Origin: Imbricaverruca yamaguchii
Taxonomy: Eukaryota; Arthropoda; Thecostraca; Neoverrucidae
Direction: 5' to 3'
NCBI GenBank assembly: GCA_034440575.1
Contig: JAOTOL010001247.1
Span: 30,001-94,000, forward strand
DNA length: 64,000 bases
Position numbers and translations under genes: made by a program. The notes beneath the pieces were generated by a model. It ran no database searches. It saw only the letters and a list, made by a program, of their open reading frames with translations, and was not told where the DNA came from. This document shows, one piece after another, positions 44,973-57,279 of the stretch. Numbering within the stretch: position 1 is the stretch's first letter; the number at the start of each line of letters is the position of its first letter.

Positions 44973-45967
44973 CCATGGTCCGGTCGAAAAATTTTGGTAC
45001 ACCCAGGCTCAGCGTGATCTTCAAGGTCCACGGCCGGAGTTTTCTGGTCCATGCCGTAAATTTGAAGCACCGCGGCACGACTTTACCATCTCTTAGGGAT
45101 TTCTTGCAAATTATGGGCCTCATCTTGCGTCATAAGTATGTCGTCCAATTTCCCGGAGCCTCTTTATCGGTTTTCAACGTCTTATGTCCTACCCTCCTCC
45201 ATATTCATTGTCCTCCCTCTCGTCTTGAAAGGCCTTCTCTTACATCCTGGGGCCCTTTACCATGGCATGAGGCTTCCTCTCATGTCCCAGGGGCATTATC
45301 TGCCATTTTGCGTCGATGATACTCAGGTAACTGAGGCTTGGAGGACACGGAAAAATGGGGGGCGACAAAACGTCACTTTACAGAAATTGGGGGACGTCCC
45401 CCCCCCCTCACCCAATGGTTTTACCCATGGTCATGCAGAACCTCATCAGAACAAGGTATGAACGGCAGACTTAACCAATAAAAGTGGTGAATATTGATGG
45501 TGCGTCATCTAAAAAGCCTTCGTTTTTAGGGCAATCCAAGTTCAGGGAACCAAAATTATTGTATTGGTCACGAGAGCTAATGTACGTACCATTACGAAGG
45601 AGTCGTACCTGTGCTGTTCATCCAGCACCAACAGTTGTCACGTTGCCACTACGATTTGATGGTACGCATGCTATTTTATTCGAAGATCTATTGGGATCAT
45701 TATTGTAACGAAGACGAATCCGTGTGATGTTATCAATGCGTGACACCATAACTTGCTTTAACTCAAAGGTGGACTTCAAGTATTTCCTTACAGAAGATGG
45801 ATATATTTCGTTCATCAATGTGTCCCAGTTGGATTGCAGAACAAGAGCCTCATTTCTGGGGAAGCGGTATACGTTGTAATAGTGCATGAGTACTCTTTGA
45901 AACGCAATGCAATTTCCCCCGTATATTACCGTACATGTAACGGATGGTATAATGTAGGCTATGTAAA

Positions 45968-46057
<90 letters not shown>

Positions 46058-49000
46058 AGTGTGTGTGTGTGTGTATGTATGCATACATATGAGTGTGTGT
46101 GCATGTATGTATATATTTAATGGATTTGTGAATTGATACAAGAATACAACGAAACATTTTTCGTTAACTGAACCCCTCCCACACAAAAATTGACACTTAC
46201 ACATGAAAATAGTATTCCGTGATCCTGGATACCAAGTTATATCAAGAATTGTTATCCTACTTTGTGGCTAAAATCAATCTCGTGCTTCGTCCCCTAATAT
46301 TTTGCACTTGCCTGAATAATTTCTTCACTGAAAAGATAGCTATCCATGAACTAGATATAACGAAATATAGATGGTACGCAGAGGCCGTACCGAGGCGGGG
46401 ACGACATTCGCACCTCTCCTTTCATTACATTGCGTATTATACCTGGAGTCCCTCACATATCATGCTAAGATTGTGTTATAGCATTCTGATGTAATTCCTG
46501 CATAGTATGTTGCTTTCGGAGAACTGGCGTTGGGAATGGTTGGGATTGGAATTGTCTCGACTGTTTTCAGATGGACGATACATGTCCAAGATGCGCAGTA
46601 CAAGTCTCCTTGCTTCGAGGGTTCCAATACGATGCTGTAAGGCTCACTCAGATGTGTGCTGCACTGCCCAGTCTGCAATTTGTGTTGAATTATGCACCTG
46701 CAATTTACTTCATCACATGCATGGCCTGAACCTTAGAATTGCAAGGTGGTGGCACGTGAATCAGGCTTTTCCAGGATATCCGCCGACCCCCACTGCGTTT
46801 CCGCTCAAGTTTGGCATGTCTTCTGAAAACTGAATAGCGCATCGTTCCATGTTGCTATTTGTGTTTAGGACATCAGGAATACCGAGCTGGACGACGTCAA
46901 GTTCAGGGAACTTTTTTTCAAGAAATGTCAGCAACAGGGCGTCAATGCGCACTGGCATCTAGGCATTGTGGCATAATACACAAAGTGGCTTGGCTGCTCG
47001 ATGCTCAGTTTGAATTCGCCGTTCCTGTTCCCCCGAAATGCACAAATTATGGAAATCGATGAGATGTGATAAGTGTAGCCCTGAAAGTGGGTGACCGTTC
47101 CCGGTCAAATGCTACTACTGCATCGCGTCCTTGGGCGCCGTTCGTTGCAACACATATATCCCAGTCCGCTTGCCTGTACTGTATCGCTTCATCCTGTGTA
47201 GTTTGGAAGCTACGATGCAATCGTGGATTTGAACACAGAGAAAGTATGCTGCTTCCCACGCCTCCCACTCGTGATCTAGATCTTGAAGTTGCTTTTTCAC
47301 AATGCCACGGTGTTCATTGGAAGCTCAGCCGACTACTTATGCTAAGCTTTATGCGACAATATTATTTGGCTAGCGGTTGTGAAGCGAAGGTCGGGCAAAA
47401 TAGACCTGCCAATCGCCGATGTCTCGACTTTGAGCTCTTTCGTCCAATGTGGAGTGTCCACGGTAAATGTTATGCAATACTTGTTTGCATCACCGAATGA
47501 ATAAAGGATAGCGCTAAGCTCGACGACAACCACACTTATCTGCATGGTCTAGAACAAAAGTTGAATGGGGACCCCCCCCCCCATCACGGCGGGAGTTGGT
47601 TGGCCCACCAACGATTGCTCACGGGCTGACTACTAAAAGCTCAAGGCACAGCTGTCTAATCATATCATGCTTCTGCGTGATGATTGCGAAGGGTCTCGAG
47701 CTTCAAAGCAATGTTCCACGCTGCGTTTTTGCTGATACTCAGTTTTACAGCACAATTTACAGTTGTTTATACTCAGGGTACACTTTTGAAACTATGTTTT
47801 AATTTATGTAATCAACAGTTGTGTGTCTTATTTCGCAGTAGGCATTGGTGCATGTCTACCCGTGCAAAGTTCATGCTAGTTAATGTAACTAAAATCGTCT
47901 ATGCGCATATTGCCGAGTCATTATGAATTGATTAGCTGTCATGCTTCTTTGAAGTCACTCTACAGTGCATCCATCAGTGGTCACTCCTTTGAATGCCTCT
48001 CACTACCATATTAGATTGAACCTGGTTGGACGTTCTGAATTATTAGTGATTAGGATCTGGATCTCTTGGTGCGAAAGTCACCTCAGATCCTCAGATTCCA
48101 GCTATATTTCGCTGCCTAGGTTGTCCCGTTTTTCACAGAACACCATTGAACCATTGAAACATGTATTTACACCATTGAAAAATCATAGCTTTCATACAAA
48201 TCAGAAAATGATAAAATGATTGGTAAAACCATATCATTTATTCGAGAATTGTTACTTCTTCTGCGGGAGTGTCATTTGGTAGATTAAGTATCGGCGAGGG
48301 CAATTGAGGTGCACAGGTGACTATTTAGATTCAGGTATTTAAGCACAGGCTTAGATGACAATGTAGGTGTTCCAGGTATGCAGTGTGTTATGTGGTAGTC
48401 AGTGATCGCTCGGTGTTGATTTACCCCAATAATTCCATTTTGATCCTAACTTTGCATGCAGGCTCTTCCAAAGACATATCCACCCACACCTCTGACCGAC
48501 GATTCCTGTCCAAAAACGAACTCAAGATTTGTGGCGACTCGTTTCACCCGTACCCCCTCGTATCCCCGTGTCCTGACACACACCTAGCCCGATCAATGCG
48601 AAGCAAGTAGTGTTCTGTACCGTCCCCACAACATAAAATCCTGCTCCAAATGCATCCAAAGAAGGGGCTTGTGGTGAGACATTCCCAGACCTTAAAACAT
48701 CCCCGGAGTTGTTCACCAGTCGACCATTTCCAGAGCCCTGCATTCCTGGCTAAAAGGCATCCACTTGCTTACGAGTGTGTTGGACAGGTAGCTCCTCTTC
48801 CGACGGCAAGCGATGCGCGAATGCTAACAGAGCTGGGAAAACACGAATCTCTCATCCGAAAAAAAATGAAGAAAGATACCATTCAACTAACCAAGAGAAG
48901 CAACAAGTAAAACGTGTTGCTTGCCTTGATCTTCAGTGCAGTTTTACGTCCCTCCATGCATCCCGAAATCGATACGATGAGCACCATCTTCTAGAAACAG

Positions 49001-49757
49001 GCAACTGGAGTTAATCAGTTTGTAGAACGCGGAATTGATCTTCTGAAGCCATTACCAAATGCATTATTGACATCTTAGCCGCCCTCGCACACACCAGTAA
49101 AGTCGGTTCCAACATGTTTTGCACAAAGTTATTAGTTGAATAACAAGTTTGTCAATTGGTTCCATCTGAGAAAACGGATTTCGTATAGATCAATAGACAG
49201 CATTAGTGTTCGAGCATGAACAACATTAGTTTATGGTCTCTGATCGTGAGTTGTGATCGTTAGATGCATGAAAATATGTCATCATCTGTTAAAACTGACC
49301 ATCTTCGAAACGGATTCCACCCAGAAAAGTATAAAGAGGTTCGCCAGAGTAAAACATCCTCGAGTAAAAAGTAAAGTCATGTTCCGCTCCATCTGGAACG
49401 ATTTTTTTGTCCAAAAATTTTGCACTAAAATTTGAAAAGTTCGATGCGTTTCTCGAAGCATTGGTAGAAGCTGCCATGGCATTATTACCTTCTTGTGGTA
49501 CTGAACTACCTTTGACGGCAGTTCATGCTTTCCGAACACTTGTAAATTCCGGACACTCGGCCACGACCTAAAAGTTCTGGGTGGGGACATCGACTTCTTG
49601 TCAATATTTCCAAGTAGCATCCATTAGCGTCACGTTGAGCTCGAACATGTTGCAGGTACATGTGCCCTGCCGTGTGGCTGAATGACCAGTGCAGCCGATG
49701 CTCCCTTGAAACACCACTCCCAATTGGCCGAGTCCCACATCATTAACGCCCACCCCA
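44971..49757. other. Intron 4: unassigned with one compound microsatellite
   Basis: No gene or element recognised. Short self-complementary C/G blocks lie at 45391-45405 (GGGGGACGTCCCCC). Frames of up to 144 codons at 47066-47500 show no known domain. Confidence 0.4.
45966..46110. repeat. (AT)n and (GT)n compound microsatellite
   Basis: AT run to 46054 followed by GTGTGTGT with ATGT interruptions. Confidence 0.95.
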
Positions 49758-50634
49758 TTAACCCGTCTCGTCTCGGGAGGGTCCTCAACCGCCCCCACCT
49801 CACGTTTTTCGCGGATAGCGGATGAACGGCGCCTGGCAGCGCGCCCAAATTTGGCATACCTTTTCCCACATCAATTCGACATGCTGATTCAATATTTTTA
49901 GGTCAGGTCATTTAGGGTCAAGGAGTTAGTCAAGGCCAAGTGAGGTCGCTTCCAAAAATATTATACCAGTCGTCACGCTTTAACGGATACAGATATTTTA
50001 ATGAAACTTTCAGCGTTTGCTTATCTTCACGGATGCAACAAAACGTATGAGTTGAATGTTTCATTTTTTTCGTGTTTGACTACAAATAAATTTTGCATAT
50101 TTGCCAAATTCCTGTTCAAATACAGGATTCTGGCTAAAGTAAGCATTTTTGTATTAGTGCAAGTTGACTTCCAACAACGTTTCTCGGTCTGCTCTACCCA
50201 TTGTAAAAGGAAAATCAGGGAAAACTTGAAAACTCAAAATTTTGAAATTAAAAAAAAATGGGGGGGGCAAACAAAATATAGCCCTGGTCGATTTCGCTGT
50301 CCTTTTCTCATTCCAAATAAATTTTGTTTTTTCATGTATCCCAAAAATAAACTCCCCAGAGTGAAAAACCTGGGGTAAAGTGGTAAGTGGGGGTAAGTCG
50401 TGGTAAGTGGGGTAAGTCGTGAAAAGTCGTGAAAATCTAGCCACCTGGTGACGGCACTTTTGGCAGAAATTTTGTTGGGGGGTGGACCCGGACCCTACTC
50501 ATCGAGCGTTTTCTGATGACATCTCTTTCGTTTTCGTGCGATGCTTAGTTTGGATTTTAGAGGGAGGTCTTCAACCGTCCCCCCCCCCCCGAGACGGGGT
50601 GGGGGGATTTGACCGGAAAGACGGCGCGGGTTAA
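49758..50634 (+). mobile_element. TTAA-bounded nonautonomous element, copy 2
   Basis: It begins TTAACCCGTCTCG and ends GGCGCGGGTTAA. The interior matches copies 1 (inverted) and 3. The right end in reverse complement reads TTAACCCGCGCCGTCT, the same as the left end of copy 1, so the terminal inverted repeat is short and imperfect. Subterminal C/G homopolymer runs are present. No coding capacity; 877 bp. Confidence 0.82.
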
Positions 50635-52030
50635 GCAATCTAGAAAAAAGGTGGTGGTGTATGCCCCCTCCCCCCCCACACTCCATCGCCGAAAACACCG
50701 GGGGTCAGAAGGTGATGACACATTGACCAGGACCAACTGAACCCCAGTCTTCAATTGTTCGACCGATGACATCTGCACCCCCACCCCCGCCTCTCCTCCG
50801 CAAGGCTCGAGTGCTCGCAGCCATACAATTTTCAGCGAAAGACGCTCATCTGGAAGAAATGTGTGCCTCTTGAGTTGGCCGAAGTGCACACCAGCCCTCG
50901 ATTCCCCCGATCAGTGACGCACCTGAGGGAGAATGGCACGCCTCGGACCACAGGGCATTGTTCCGGCACTGACGCCTCGTGTTAATGCTCAATCGGTGGC
51001 CTCAATCATGGTGTAAAATTTTGCATATTCAGCAAGCTGACACTTTGTTTTGCATCCCGCCTTCCAGAAATGAAACGCATTTAATCCATACATGGGATTG
51101 TCATTTCTGATGTGCCTTACTGGGTGTTTGGTTGGCTGACTGGTGTGGAAGTGACACTGACGGCGCACTTTGTAACTGCTTTCGCATTCTATTGTGTATG
51201 CCACAGTTACTAATGACTTGTGCAGTTGAATAAATTATCTTCCTGTTGTTCTTGATTCGACATTAATGCTGTCATTCAATCATTTGGTGTAATTCCAGCG
51301 TAATTGCTAAGCGTCGTGCCACCTCGTTCGCAGACGATGCTGGCCAATTAGCGTCCGTCTTACATCTACGTCACAGGCTGGCGAACCCCGTGGCTCGTCT
51401 CCCCGTGTTATTCAGCAGCAGCAGTAGAGATCCCTGCTACGGACAATCACCGGCTGCAGCCAACACTTCCGACAAAATAGCTCCCACCGACGGTGGACTC
51501 GCTGCTTTAGAACCTGAGGGCGGCAAGTCTAATCCGCCGCGGGTAACCGTAGCCAAACATGCCGATGAATAACACGTTCGGATGTCGGTCAATGCAGTGC
51601 ATAGGTGGCCGTCGGAGCTGCTGGTACCCGAGATGCCTGAAACATTCGCCAGAGTTGGCCAGACCTCACGTGAGCTGGCTCTGGCTACACGCCTGCAGGT
51701 GCGGCTGGGGCCGGCCGCAGATGAAAGTGCTGGCATGGACGCGATGGAGTCCGGGCCCGGCCAGCGTCACACACTTGAGGCCGCCGGCGGCAGGGAAGCA
51801 CCTAGGTGTAGAGCATACCAATGTCGGCACTGGGGCAGCGGGCTTCTGCAGCCTGGCTGAAATAGGATTTCCAGAGTAGGAGGGCGTGGTATACGAGCGA
51901 TTTCGGGAACTAAGCCGAAGTGCCCACATGTTTTTTTTTGGAAATGCAAAGCTTGTGGTGATGCTGCTGGGAGTAAAGGATGGAGCAGTGGAGGATAGAT
52001 GGAGACATGCGAGATAATATACTCTGGTGA
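50635..52030. other. Intron 4, right part
   Basis: Bases 51380-51870 are GC-rich with frames of about 100 codons open on both strands (for example ELLVPEMPETFARVG on plus). No domain or matching splice frame supports coding. The rest is unassigned. Confidence 0.4.
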
Positions 52031-52033
52031 CTA

Positions 52034-52488
52034 TGTTTTGTCACCGCGGTTGAGTCTCCTAAACACGTGCCACTCTGACTGAGTCTGTTAAGCACGTGTC
52101 ACTCTGACTGAGTCTGCTACATGCGTGTCACAGTGATCGAGTCTGCTATGCACGTGTCACCACGGCTGAGTCTGCTGTACACGTGTTGCGGCTGAGTCTG
52201 TTATACACGTGTCACCACGGCTGAGTCTGTTATACACGTGTCACCACGGCTGAGTCTGTTATACACGTGTCACCACGGCTGAGTCTGTTATGCACGTGTC
52301 ACCACGGCTGAGTCTGTTATACACGTGTCACCGCGGCTGAGTCTGTTATACACGTGTCACCACGGCTGAGTCTGTTATGCACGTGTCACCACGGCTGAGT
52401 CTGTTATACACTTGTCACTACGGATGAGTCTGCTGTACACGTGTCACCGCGGCTGGGTCTGTTACACACGTGTCACTACGGCTGAAGC
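52034..52488. repeat. 29-bp minisatellite carrying CACGTG in most units
   Basis: The unit is GAGTCTGTTATACACGTG followed by TCACCACGGCT. I count 15 units, 13 of them with an intact CACGTG. It ends about 275 bp before the last coding exon. Confidence 0.93.
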
Positions 52489-52764
52489 TTTAGCACGATT
52501 CCCGTGAGCACGGCGCCTTGGTCGTGCAGTGGTCGGCATCTGGCATCCGGATGCGCAGCGATGGCGACATCTTCAGAGCTCCTTGTACCCAAGAACGAGA
52601 CCAGTGTTCCAATCCAATTCCACCTCCCCAACTACTTCAGTAGAAGGGCCGGCACAACATGGTAGACGTTCTTATTTTACCGATTCGTCAGCAAGATAAC
52701 TAATTGATCTATTGTTTCCAGACTAATTAAGTTGCCCCGTGTTCACCGTCCATCTGCGTTTCAG

Positions 52765-52998
52765 CCGGAAGACGCGATACAATACGCCGAGCTGTCGCTG
52801 CCGCACGGCACGCTGCCGCGCCAGCGGCCGGGTCAAGCAAGAGGTCAAGGTCACGACCCAGTGATGTACGCACAGATCGACCACGCGCACCACAACCACC
52901 TGCCGCCCACTCCGCCGCCGTCCGAGTGGAGTCATGGCGGCCAGTCGCGGGGTCATCGGGGTCAGCCGACGGCGGAGCGACGTCGCCGGTCCAGCCAC

Positions 52999-53039
<41 letters not shown>

Positions 53040-53055
53040 CGAGAGCTCGGTATAG
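52765..53055 (+). CDS. Sidestep-like receptor, terminal coding exon: two ITIM-like motifs, polyproline, PDZ-type C-terminus
   Basis: The exon follows catctgcgtttcag, is in phase 0 with the previous exon and runs 96 codons to TAG at 53053-53055. It starts PEDAIQYAELSLPHG and continues to DPVMYAQIDHAHH; paired Y-A-E-L and Y-A-Q-I-D-H blocks are what I recall from the C-termini of Sidestep proteins. Both tyrosines (codons at 52783 and 52867) fit the ITIM consensus (I/V)-x-Y-x-x-(L/I). Next come PTPPPSEW, an Arg-rich patch (AERRRRSS) and 14 consecutive prolines encoded by a (CCG)n tract (about 52999-53040), which could bind SH3/WW domains. The last four residues, ESSV, fit a class I PDZ ligand. 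No 3' UTR end could be fixed; a possible AATAAA lies near 55872. Confidence 0.83.
52999..53040 (+). repeat. (CCG)n trinucleotide repeat in coding sequence
   Basis: Fourteen tandem CCG-type codons encode the polyproline run of the receptor tail; length polymorphism is to be expected. Confidence 0.95.
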
Positions 53056-53155
53056 CACACCAGCCTCCGCCCGTCGTGCGTGTGCAGTAGTGAGTTGTGA
53101 ACTTTTTCTCGTTGTGGTCCCCGGTCTGAGGTCCGATATCCGAAGTTCATTAGTG

Positions 53156-53158
<3 letters not shown>

Positions 53159-53232
<74 letters not shown>

Positions 53233-53252
53233 TGTATGTGTATGTGTGTGTA
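53159..53252. repeat. (GT)n microsatellite in the probable 3' UTR
   Basis: About 70 bp of perfect TG, then TGTATG-type variants. It starts about 100 bp after the stop codon, so it is probably transcribed. Confidence 0.95.
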
Positions 53253-56200
53253 TTTGGTACAGATCGGTTTCAACACGAATTCGCGTTGATCTGTTTGAGA
53301 TTGGCACGTGTGATTGCGTGCAGAATTTGCACCAAATAACGACTCATTGCTCCGTAGGCCGTATGATTCCAACACTGTTCTGCATGCGGTGGTGTACTAT
53401 TTTCAGTTTGTTCAGCTACCGCGACGTTGCTTTGCATTGTTCACTTGGCGGCAGAAAGATATGGCAGAAATCGCACGCGTATTCGGTTTCAGTGACGTAC
53501 GTCACACTATTTATTTTAAAGCTGAAGTAACTCCAAATCATGTCTTGGGCCTGTAGGTTCTGTCATCCCATGCTCATGTTTTTCGACTGCGCTGTGAGTT
53601 AAATGCGCACACAATTTACGGAATAACAGGGTATTGTTTGTTACTGGGTATCAATTCTGATAAGAATTAATTACCTCATGTGATGCAGCATAAAGTTTCA
53701 GCCCAAAATTATAAACATACGACGGTCAGTAATTAATGAATATGGATCATCAATTGCTAGCCTGTGAATAATCGTGCAGCCAGCTATTCGATCTAATCGG
53801 CTATTGGCAGTATAACCGTATTTTGGTTTACTTTTTCAATGCTATCCGATTGGCGATGCTACTTCGCATAGGCATACATGGTCGCGTGCCGCAAATGTGT
53901 GAGTTTCGCCATCGACTGCATTTAATGTGTGCCATTTGTGCCAGAAGCATGAAGACCATTGCAGGTTGAATTTTCCTGTCGTATTGATGATGATAATGAT
54001 GATGATAATGATAATGATGATAATGATAATGATGTCATTTATGAGTGTTAGGTTTTGGCTCGTTGCCATACGTACGTTGGGAAGTAAAGCGAACTTGCCA
54101 TCCGTTATGTACCTACTGTCAGTAAAATGAAGCATTAACTTAATGCGTCTGCACGTCCACATCGACACTGAGCCCCTTCCCCTAAGGTTAGATGGCGCGT
54201 TCGCACGAATGCATCTGCACGCGATACGCAGGGCATGATGATAAATAGGTAGCGTGGTCAGCACGCCAGCATCACTCAAACGGAGGCGCGCACCATTGAA
54301 TGACAAAGTCTGAAAACACAGCATGCTAATCAGCAGACTGCGAGTTGAGAAAATAGCGCGCGTACGTCCTGTCCTCAGACTCACAGTCGCTAGTGTATTA
54401 GCCTGCCGTATGCTGCGTCAGCGCCCAGCGTGGCTGTCATCGACCCGCCACCGCGGCGCCGACAAAGCGCGGGAGCCGCGGCACGACATTTTGACGCCGG
54501 CGCCAGTCCACGCGTCGTCTCTAGTCGCTCGTGCTTTCTCCCACAGCGGTGCTCGCCGAGGACCGCGACAAGACCTGACTCCTCCTCCAGCGTCGAGACG
54601 GTGGTGCCGGCTGCCCACTAGAACAGCGCCCCCCGGTGTCGCTCAGTGCGACGCTGGTGAGACGCTCGTGTGACGCTGGTGTGACGCTCCGACCGTGACG
54701 TGACGTGACGTGACGCGGCGATGGGCGGCGCGGCTGTGACTCTGGCCGACAGGCGCCACACGACCGCCGCGGTTTTCGGCGGAATGAGTGCTCGCGTAAT
54801 AACTGGCCGACCGCCGCTCGGCGAGCAGCACTGCAACGCACAGAGCAGGCGGTCTCTCGCCTGCGGCCGGCTGTCTCAGCCGCGGGGCTTCTCGGGGAAC
54901 CAACAAACGGCTCTGTACTCTCCAAAGAACCGAGCGACGTTCCGATCTGCATGGGTGCGGTCGGTACAGTGGTGCGGTCTACGAGACCGGACGGCACTGC
55001 TGTCCGTAAAGGGCCGAGCGACTCTGCGGTGTCGAAGAAACCGACCAATACTGCAGCCCCTGATAGACCGAATGGTACTGCGGTCTCCGAGAGACCGAAC
55101 GGTACTGCGATCTCCACGCTGGGCGGCACAGCAGCAAGTCGTGAGCGCATATGGGATAATTGATAAAGGGAGGAATGGAAGAAAGAGAGGGAGCGAGAGA
55201 GAGAGCAATATGCATTCCGTCCAGAGGTATAGCAGATAATAGCAGATGTGGAAACGAATTTCATCTAGAGCAACCCACAGATGGATTAAAGGTGATATCG
55301 AAATCCCGTAACCAGTTCTATCTACCTATGGTTTACTTTTTTTGGTTGCGATCGTTCACTATTCACTACATGCTTTCCTCACGCAGGTGGTTTAGAAAGG
55401 AACTAGCATTCACAGATGTACTGTCGTATATGATGTTCAAGGGTGATTATCACTGAACCCACATCTTACATCTCCAATTGTTATATCGTGCCCACCAGAG
55501 GATGGCGGAATGGGGTGGTCGGCAGATTGTGCGTGTGGCCCTCCCAGACTACTGCTCAGAAGACTGTACGTGTTTCTATCTCATGCATTGCCGTCTCGTT
55601 GAATCGATTGCGCATGAAGTGCTCCTTGAATCCATTTGGGGCGCTATGTGATACGATGATGTATCGAAGGGTTATCCTAGTCAGTGTGGCTGCTTGTTTC
55701 AGCAATGTAAGTGAATCGTACGTTCGAGGCCCTGACTGTGCTCTATTTTATGACAACCTGCTGTTGAGACGAATGACCCCCAAGGTCAACCATTTTGGCG
55801 TGTAAAGCTGGCAGCTTGTGTGATTGTTTTGTAAACAGCTTGAATCTGACCATGGTCATGGCGTTCGGTGTAATAAATTAATTGGTGATTGATCTCCAGC
55901 TACTTCTGTCACACGGGATTTCCTTCCTGAGCACGAACAATGCGTTTCAGGTTATGCACACTCATGAGCACGCGTGTACCTTTACATATAACAACGCACG
56001 CCACCTCAGTCTGCGTGCTGTCATCATATTGCCAAATCCAAGCACGATGCATATTGCTTCATCGAAATACATCGCACTGCTGGCTGCAGCAGTTGTTGGT
56101 GTGACGTGAGGTGAATTTCCCGATGAAATTTAGGGCTGTGGCAGATCCGATATGTCCTGTAGCGCTGACTGATCCAAAGCGCGACATTCCGCGTGCAAGT

Positions 56201-56960
56201 ATAACATGACCACACCTTGGCACCCACCGATGTGGAACAACATGCTCGAATAGCCATTAACTCAGTTTCTTCACACACGGGGGTTTTGGTGGTTGTCGTA
56301 CGCGTCGTTCGAAACTCAGAGGTTCGCCCTCAAAACACATGCAGGAGTCTGACAGTCGCATCGCGTCCTACGTGGATGGCGATCCCAAGAGAGATGCATG
56401 ATGGACTATGAATCTCCCTGTATGGTGCACATTGTCTGGAAATTTCGGGGGTGCGAAGGGCCCTGAAGAATGTAGATTGTCAGGGATGAAAAGGGGCACA
56501 GTAGACATGTGTGTGCAGCACGCGAACATCCTGGCACCCACTCCTACAAATCGGACATGCCTGTATACTGTATAGCCTCGGTGACGAGATACTCGCCAAC
56601 AAAATGTACTGGCCATATCGCGCTCGAAATTCGGAGGTTCCCCAACGAGAGCAGATGCACGTGCGTGATGGTCACGTGGTGCACCTCAGCTGGACGCCGA
56701 CATCAAAAGCAGCTGGTTTCCTGTGGGGTGAATTTTCTCACAGTCATGCTCGTGCGACTTGTGGTGTATGCTACGGCCCCAGCTGGCTGGTTTACACATG
56801 TCCAACTGACGAGCACATCGACCGGCTGACGAGGTCACGTGGTCAGCGCAACCCGAAGCCAGCGTCATAATCTGCCCACCGAGCAGGTGCATTGCGTGTG
56901 CAAATTTGAGATAACTAGGCGCACCCGCGTTGGAACATCATTCCTCAAAGTGACACATAC
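53253..56960. other. 3' UTR or downstream DNA, no gene recognised
   Basis: A GATAAT/GATGAT repeat lies at 53985-54034. Bases 54320-55150 are GC-rich; inside, 54890-55130 holds degenerate ~27-33 bp repeats of the type ACCGAACGGTACTGCG(G/A)TCTC, which keep a 247-codon minus frame open. Where the transcript ends is unknown; an AATAAA at about 55872 is one candidate. Confidence 0.4.

Positions 56961-57279
<319 letters not shown>

Noticed and set aside
47066..47500. 144-codon plus-strand frame and shorter minus frames as a gene or transposase remnant
   Set aside because: No domain or motif could be recognised in any of the frames, and the frames overlap on both strands.
51390..51879. GC-rich 90-106 codon frames as an extra receptor exon
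   Set aside because: Exons d and e already join in phase 0, no suitable acceptor-donor pair was found and the translations show no similarity to receptor tails.
52505..52625. A possible tRNA-like sequence just before the last exon
   Set aside because: An A-box-like GTGCAGTGGTCGG and a weak GTTCCAATCC are present, but no cloverleaf can be formed.
54521..55264. 247-codon minus-strand frame with AVPFGLS-like repeats
   Set aside because: GC-rich, made partly of degenerate ~27-33 bp repeats, with no recognisable domain and with other long frames overlapping it on both strands.
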